Of a stretch of 9,176 bases of DNA, positions 6,410 through 9,176 are shown piece by piece. Every line of letters begins with the position of its first letter. The stretch's first letter is position 1. The notes below the pieces were generated by a model, which was given only the letters and a program-made list of their open reading frames with translations, did not search any database and had not been told where the DNA came from. This stretch comes from PALSA-1336 sp038203095 (GTDB lineage: Bacteria > Patescibacteriota > Doudnabacteria > UBA920): contig JBBREH010000043.1 of the NCBI GenBank assembly GCA_038203095.1, forward strand, positions 1 through 9,176, given 5' to 3'. A program made the translations under genes and the position numbers.

Positions 6410-7132
6410 TTATTCATACTTTCCTACCCATAAATTCCATCTAATTCTCAACAAGTCAATAAATACTTCCATGTAGCTTTTTAGACTGACTTTAGAATCG
6501 CCGGCGTTATTCCACACGACAGGCAGTTCTTTAATCTTATAACCAAAATTTTTTGCCAAAGCTAAAACTTCAATATCAAACCCAAACTTCTCAATCGTTG
6601 CTTTTAAAAATATTTTTTCTGCCGCGGCGGCAGAAAAAAGTTTAAATCCTCTTTGTGTATCATGAACTCCCCACAGACCGGCTACTACCCGAATTAGATA
6701 TTTTGACCAGTGTCCAAATGCCCGACGGTACCACTGCGCATGCTCGTTAATTTTGGCACCATTGACTTCTATGGATCCAATTACCACATCAAAACCCTCT
6801 CCTAAACAGTCCAACATAGGTAATACTTGCTCTATAGTTGTGGAATTATCCGCATCCATAAACAGCCTTGCGTCACCAGTTGCCTCCAACATTCCTTGTC
6901 TGGTAACAAAACCTTTGCCGTGGTTTTGATGATTAACAAACAATTTTAAATTTGGGATTTGAGATTTAAGATTGGAAACAATAAATGAAGTCCCGTCTTT
7001 TGACCCATCGCTGACCACTAAAATTTCCGATGCGAATGGCTGATTTTTTAAAAACTCGCTAACGGCTATTAAAGTTTGGCCAATGCGATGCTCTTCATTA
7101 TAGGCCGGAATAATTACGGATAACTTGTTCAT
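6410..7132 (-). CDS. Family 2 glycosyltransferase, ALG5/DPM1-like (polyprenyl-phosphate hexosyltransferase)
   Basis: A 240-residue GT-A enzyme predicted to move a hexose from a nucleotide sugar to a polyprenyl phosphate at the inner membrane face. Visible motifs, numbered from ATG at 7132: SVIIPAYNEE (5-14), VVSDGSKDGT (39-48), the metal-binding MDADNST (92-98), DTQRGFKLF (158-166) and FGFDIEVLAL (183-192). The QRGFKLF and FDIE motifs fit ALG5-type (dolichyl-phosphate glucosyltransferase) proteins better than DPM1; the sugar donor is not provable from sequence. There is no C-terminal membrane domain. An in-frame TTG at 7219 would add 29 residues, but they are translated from a hairpin repeat, so the ATG is chosen. 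It lies between galE and the subtilase in one direction. A perfect 27-nt palindrome encodes SAAAAEK at 167-173. Confidence 0.85.
   Translation of the reverse strand: MNKLSVIIPAYNEEHRIGQTLIAVSEFLKNQPFASEILVVSDGSKDGTSFIVSNLKSQIPNLKLFVNHQNHGKGFVTRQGMLEATGDARLFMDADNSTTIEQVLPMLDCLGEGFDVVIGSIEVNGAKINEHAQWYRRAFGHWSKYLIRVVAGLWGVHDTQRGFKLFSAAAAEKIFLKATIEKFGFDIEVLALAKNFGYKIKELPVVWNNAGDSKVSLKSYMEVFIDLLRIRWNLWVGKYE
6613..6639. repeat. Perfect palindrome inside the glycosyltransferase gene
   Basis: Twelve-base arms (6613-6624 and 6628-6639, core CTGCCG/CGGCAG flanked by six T and six A) enclose a three-base loop. The 15-nt core has the same six-three-six layout as the TCCGCC palindromes. It is in frame and encodes an alanine run in place of what is normally a mixed, helical stretch after GFKLF. 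Confidence 0.7.
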
Positions 7133-7143
7133 TAATTTTTGAT

Positions 7144-7226
7144 GGGGCTGTTGCCGAATGGGCTTTTGATACGAAAATTGTCCGCCGGAGGCGGATGCAG
7201 TCAAAATACCATTCGGCAACAGTCCC
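7144..7226. repeat. 83-bp inverted repeat in the glycosyltransferase leader
   Basis: CTGTTGCCGAATGG (7148-7161) pairs perfectly with CCATTCGGCAACAG (7209-7222). The stem extends outward to 7144/7226 through a possible G-U, and inward past a 2x2 mismatch by six more pairs (7164-7169 with 7201-7206). The loop holds the 15-nt palindrome at 7181-7195. It ends 11 bases before the ATG at 7132, downstream of the predicted promoter, so it would be the main structure of the mRNA leader. It looks like a MITE- or REP-type insertion with possible regulatory effect. Confidence 0.75.
7181..7195. repeat. 15-nt palindrome TCCGCC-GGA-GGCGGA
   Basis: A perfect six-pair stem with a three-base loop, nested in the loop of the larger inverted repeat 7144-7226. 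It is the cleanest member of the set that also occurs at 6351-6365 and, in related form, at 6619-6633. Confidence 0.7.
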
Positions 7227-7243
7227 TAATATTAAGTTCTAAT

Positions 7244-7252
7244 ATTATAACA
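7244..7252 (-). promoter_or_regulatory. Extended -10 promoter for the glycosyltransferase (and subtilase) unit
   Basis: On the minus strand, TGTTATAAT is a perfect extended -10. Start of transcription is expected near 7237, giving a leader of about 105 nt before the ATG at 7132, most of it the hairpin 7144-7226. There is no clear -35. The element lies just after a hairpin that may terminate the galE transcript. Confidence 0.6.
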
Positions 7253-7253
7253 T

Positions 7254-7284
7254 AAATCCGCCTTATATTATATAAGACGGATTT
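7254..7284. terminator. Hairpin between galE and the glycosyltransferase, possible weak terminator
   Basis: AAATCCG (7254-7260) pairs with CGGATTT (7278-7284), with six further inner pairs; the single C/A mismatch on the plus strand becomes a G-U pair in minus-strand RNA. The loop is three bases. On the minus strand no good U-run follows, so termination of galE here is only possible, not likely. Confidence 0.4.
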
Positions 7285-7328
7285 TATGGGCATTTGTTTC
7301 GTTTTCAAAGAAATTAATTAAAGTTAGG

Positions 7329-7364
7329 AATTAAGAAATTGACCCCGTAAAAAATTTCTTAATT
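7329..7364. terminator. Perfect AT-rich inverted repeat after the galE stop
   Basis: AATTAAGAAATT (7329-7340) pairs perfectly with AATTTCTTAATT (7353-7364) across a 12-base loop containing ACCCCGT. It begins four bases past the galE stop. A T-run follows on the plus strand but not on the minus strand, so as a galE terminator it is not canonical. The loop motif ACGGGGT (minus strand) also occurs on both sides of the galE start. Confidence 0.45.
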
Positions 7365-7368
7365 TTTA

Positions 7369-8583
7369 CTACATATCTTTCATTACTTCCCAACTTGTTT
7401 TTATAATATTCTGCAAATCGCTAAATTGCAAAGTATATTGTAAATCGCGTGTCAGTTTGCTGTTATCGGCCACTGTCATTGCGGCATCGCCCGTCCGACG
7501 TGGGGCAATATCCATGGGAATAATTTTGTTCAAAACTTCCGAGGTGACACTTACCACTTGCGCCACACTTGATCCTTTGCCCGTGCCGATATTATAAATT
7601 TCAAACTTAGTATTGCTTTGTAAAGCCTTCAAAGCCAAAATATGCGGCAAAACTATGTCTAAAACGTGAACGTAATCGCGCACGCCGGTGCCATCAAAGG
7701 TTTCATAATCATTCCCAAACACCATAAGTGCCGACCGGGAGCCTTTGGCTACCTGGATAACGTTATAAATTAAATGCGACTGATGCGTAGGCAAAATTTT
7801 AGCCGTCACATCAAAACCACAGGCGTTAAAGTACCTGAACACTACAGCCTGAAAGCCTAAATTTTCACAATAGTATTTTATAATCCTTTCGGCTAAAAGT
7901 TTACTTTGGCCATAAGGGTTTTGAGGGTGGAGCGGAGAGGTTTCTGTGATCGGCGCCTCTTGACCACTGCCGTAAACTGCCGCAGTAGAGGAAAAAATTA
8001 TTTTTTTGCAATTGGCCTCGTTCATAGCCAAAAGCAAATTGTAAGTATTGGCAACGTTGTTGCTAAAATATTTTTGCGGCTCCCTTACGGACTCCTCAAC
8101 TTCCAGACTGGCGGCCATATGGAATACCGCCTCAAAAGTATTAGTGGCAAAAATATCGGCCAGTAAATTTTCATCGGCTAAATCCCCTTCTATGAACAGT
8201 GCTGCCGGGTCTAAATTTTCGAGCTTGCCCGTGGACAAGTTATCTAACACCACAACTTCGTAACCAAGCTTAACTAACTCCCTCACCAAATGCCCGCCAA
8301 TATATCCAGCTCCACCTGTTACCAGGACTTTCCGATTTTCCGTAATAGCCGATGTATAATGTAAAAACTCGTCGGTTGTCTGTGATGTTTGGCTTATAGG
8401 CCTCTCATCAGTAGCACTCATCGCCCCCTGACCTGTCACTTTTAGCCCATCCCCTGTCGCCAAACTATTATATTTATCAATCGTCAACACCACAGCTGCT
8501 GGCTTATTCTCATACGTCAAAACCATACCGCCCCCGCGGCTATTAGCTTCGTTGATTAAGTCTAAAAGATAAAGATTATCCAC
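7369..8583 (-). CDS. galE: UDP-glucose 4-epimerase-like protein with Phd/YefM-like N-terminus
   Basis: A 404-residue protein. Residues 84-404 are an extended SDR of GalE type, interconverting UDP-glucose and UDP-galactose (or N-acetyl forms) with bound NAD. Signatures are VTGGAGYIGGHL (88-99), FHMAAS (154-159), SST (198-200), catalytic YGQSK (Y224, K228), GVRDYVHVLD (300-309) and APRRTGDAAMTVAD (360-373). Residues 5-42 (LLDLINEANSRGGGMVLTYE then KPAAVVLTIDKYNSL) resemble the core of Phd/YefM antitoxins, which read like ITRNGKPVAVLVPLEEY. A polar linker (about 43-83) joins the two. Typical GalE begins at residue 84 here, so the extra 83 residues are unusual. The GTG at 8583 is the only usual start that keeps the whole antitoxin-like segment; a TAG lies upstream at 8650-8652. 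ATG codons at residues 20 and 55, each after a G-rich stretch, are alternative or additional starts. The Phd-like match is by eye. Confidence 0.8.
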   Translation of the reverse strand: MDNLYLLDLINEANSRGGGMVLTYENKPAAVVLTIDKYNSLATGDGLKVTGQGAMSATDERPISQTSQTTDEFLHYTSAITENRKVLVTGGAGYIGGHLVRELVKLGYEVVVLDNLSTGKLENLDPAALFIEGDLADENLLADIFATNTFEAVFHMAASLEVEESVREPQKYFSNNVANTYNLLLAMNEANCKKIIFSSTAAVYGSGQEAPITETSPLHPQNPYGQSKLLAERIIKYYCENLGFQAVVFRYFNACGFDVTAKILPTHQSHLIYNVIQVAKGSRSALMVFGNDYETFDGTGVRDYVHVLDIVLPHILALKALQSNTKFEIYNIGTGKGSSVAQVVSVTSEVLNKIIPMDIAPRRTGDAAMTVADNSKLTRDLQYTLQFSDLQNIIKTSWEVMKDM

Positions 8584-8681
8584 CCCGTTAGAAGTTAAAA
8601 ATAAAGTTTGATAATTAAAGTAAATATTTAGCTTTTTATTAATATGTCCCTACCCGAAAGTTTTAAAACCTCTAACGGGGT
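8582..8681. repeat. Inverted repeat ACCCCGTTAGA around the galE start
   Basis: ACCCCGTTAGA (8582-8592) and TCTAACGGGGT (8671-8681) are perfect 11-bp inverted copies 78 bases apart. The inner copy overlaps the GTG start codon of the galE-like gene. The arrangement could be a protein-binding pair or the base of a long leader hairpin. Apart from this, 8593-8690 is AT-rich with no gene seen. Confidence 0.6.
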
Positions 8682-8691
8682 CCATATGAGT

Positions 8692-8783
8692 CCGCTAATT
8701 GGTCGCTGATGGGAACGTTGATGTATCGCTGAACGCTGATCCATGTGTAGATCTGCCTAGCCGATCTGCGTAAAATCCGCATT
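8692..8783. repeat. Phased array of degenerate 8-mers (CGCTGAT / ATCTGCG type)
   Basis: Direct near-copies of NCGCTGAT occur at 8692 (CCGCTAAT), 8703 (TCGCTGAT), 8715 (ACGTTGAT), 8726 (TCGCTGAA) and 8733 (ACGCTGAT), with spacing 11, 12, 11 and 7. Similar units of different form, ATCTGCCT (8751), ATCTGCGT (8764) and ATCCGCAT (8776), follow at 13 and 12. Spacing near one helical turn puts the units on one face of the DNA. There is no open reading frame. It could be a binding array or a decayed repeat element. Confidence 0.5.
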
Positions 8784-8794
8784 GCTTATAATAA

Positions 8795-8825
8795 AAACAG
8801 CCATTTAGCTGTTTATTTTTATTTT
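8795..8825. terminator. Intrinsic terminator, probably bidirectional
   Basis: AAACAGC (8795-8801) pairs with GCTGTTT (8808-8814) across a six-base loop, followed on the plus strand by ATTTTTATTTT. On the minus strand the stem leads into TTTTTATTATA. It would end minus-strand transcription arriving from the right, before the galE unit. Confidence 0.65.
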
Positions 8826-8901
8826 GTCAATTTATCTTATAATAGCACCATCAAAAAATAATGCAAGCCTTTGTCATGATGCCTCTTGTTTCTCTATAGT
8901 T

Positions 8902-8940
8902 GCTCGATCCCGTATCAAGTACGGGACAAGCTTATCGAGC
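8902..8940. repeat. Two-stem palindrome
   Basis: GCTCGAT (8902-8908) pairs with ATCGAGC (8934-8940), and within it TCCCGTA (8908-8914) pairs with TACGGGA (8920-8926) around a TCAAG loop. This is a REP-like structure in non-coding DNA. Confidence 0.65.
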
Positions 8941-8955
8941 CTCAAAGCCTGATCA

Positions 8956-8982
8956 ATCACGTCGTTCGCGAACGACAGTGAT
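8956..8982. repeat. Perfect 16-bp palindrome with outer stem
   Basis: GTCGTTCGCGAACGAC (8961-8976) is a perfect palindrome, flanked by ATCAC (8956-8960) and GTGAT (8978-8982), which extend the stem around one bulged base. Either a dimeric protein site or a REP-like hairpin fits. Confidence 0.7.
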
Positions 8983-9056
8983 GAATTGGACAACTGCGTG
9001 CTCATTAAAAACCAGCAAAATAATTTATCCCCAACAATACCCTCTCCACCCCAATC

Positions 9057-9088
9057 AAAAGGGCAGGCTTTAAATGCCCACCCTTTTT
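9057..9088. terminator. Terminator-like hairpin near the right edge
   Basis: AAAAGGG (9057-9063) pairs with CCCTTTT (9081-9087), with an inner GGC/GCC pair of arms (9066-9068 and 9076-9078) beyond a 2x2 internal loop. T-rich sequence follows on both strands. It lies 27 bases beyond the TAA of the possible partial minus-strand gene. Confidence 0.55.
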
Positions 9089-9176
9089 GTTCCGCGTCAT
9101 TCCGCGATTGGTCTTAGCTAAAGATAAGTTCCAACAATGCTTTTCTCTTTCTGAAGATAGCAGCGGCTGCGGTTAA

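Larger units (their letters stand above)
8874..9176 (-). other. Long minus-strand frame with one TAA; possible partial CDS end at right edge
   Basis: One minus-strand frame is open from the window edge to TAA at 9114-9116 (20 codons, ending RKRKALLELIFS). It then stays open for 79 more codons to TGA at 8874-8876, including AEQKGWAFKACPFDWGGEG and an ATG 43 codons before the end. The first part may be the C-terminus of a gene lying mainly outside the window, with the hairpin at 9057-9087 as its terminator. The second part translates strong DNA palindromes (8902-8940, 8956-8982) and has no good start, so it is probably not expressed, or is a remnant. Another minus frame is also open to TAG at 9118-9120, so the assignment is uncertain. 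Confidence 0.25.

Noticed and set aside
6942..6980. AT-rich low-complexity stretch in the glycosyltransferase (residues SNLKSQIPNLKL) as an inserted repeat
   Set aside because: No second copy in the window and no clear boundary; such helical K/L-rich sequence can be ordinary in this region of the family.
7133..7219. N-terminal extension of the glycosyltransferase from a TTG at 7219
   Set aside because: The added 29 residues translate one half of the inverted repeat 7144-7226 and its nested palindrome; family members begin with a few residues before SVIIPAYNEE, as from the ATG at 7132.
8692..8783. CRISPR array
   Set aside because: Units are about 8 bases, degenerate, with 3-5 base gaps; there are no long identical repeats with unique spacers and no cas genes.
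8861..8899. Twelve-codon frame after a TATAAT at 8838-8843
   Set aside because: Too short, with no coding signal; the -35-like TTGTCA lies only eight bases from the -10, so the promoter is also doubtful.

Overview
This looks like a chromosomal window from an AT-rich bacterium, most plausibly a member of the Candidate Phyla Radiation (Patescibacteria, Parcubacteria-like). That placement is inference. It rests on the kinds of secreted proteins present (a lysozyme-like and a subtilase protein that share a C-terminal repeat module), on the almost complete absence of Shine-Dalgarno sequences, and on many short palindromic elements in intergenic DNA and even inside genes. No rRNA, tRNA, CRISPR array or phage gene was seen.

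Layout. Positions 1-255 are non-coding and end in an extended -10 promoter placed so that transcription should start at the ATG of the first gene. Positions 256-1617 (+) encode a secreted lytic-transglycosylase-like protein. Positions 1618-2555 hold a compound inverted repeat, a probable terminator, a 45-residue one-helix membrane protein (1790-1927, +), a strong bidirectional terminator (2106-2142) and a decayed minus-strand gene (2173-2477) with a frameshift and two TAG stops. Four minus-strand genes follow, listed here in transcription order: a GalE-like epimerase with an antitoxin-like N-terminus (8583-7369), an ALG5/DPM1-type glycosyltransferase (7132-6410), a secreted subtilisin-like protease (6395-4479) and a secreted lysozyme-like protein (4412-2556). 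Positions 8584-9176 contain no confident gene. They hold an inverted repeat at the epimerase start, a phased array of short degenerate repeats, two terminator-like hairpins, two strong palindromes, and possibly the tail of a minus-strand gene at the right edge.

How the genes fit together. The theme is the cell surface: two peptidoglycan-hydrolase-type secreted proteins, one secreted protease, and two sugar-handling enzymes (UDP-hexose epimerisation and polyprenyl-phosphate glycosylation) that could feed a surface glycan. The protease and the lysozyme-like protein end in three and six copies of the same roughly 58-residue module and so probably act in the same place. The most interesting points are this shared module, the Phd/YefM-like segment joined to GalE, the leaderless promoter geometry, and a 15-nt palindrome that lies in frame inside one coding sequence, in the structured leader of a second gene, and as a related form inside that second gene.
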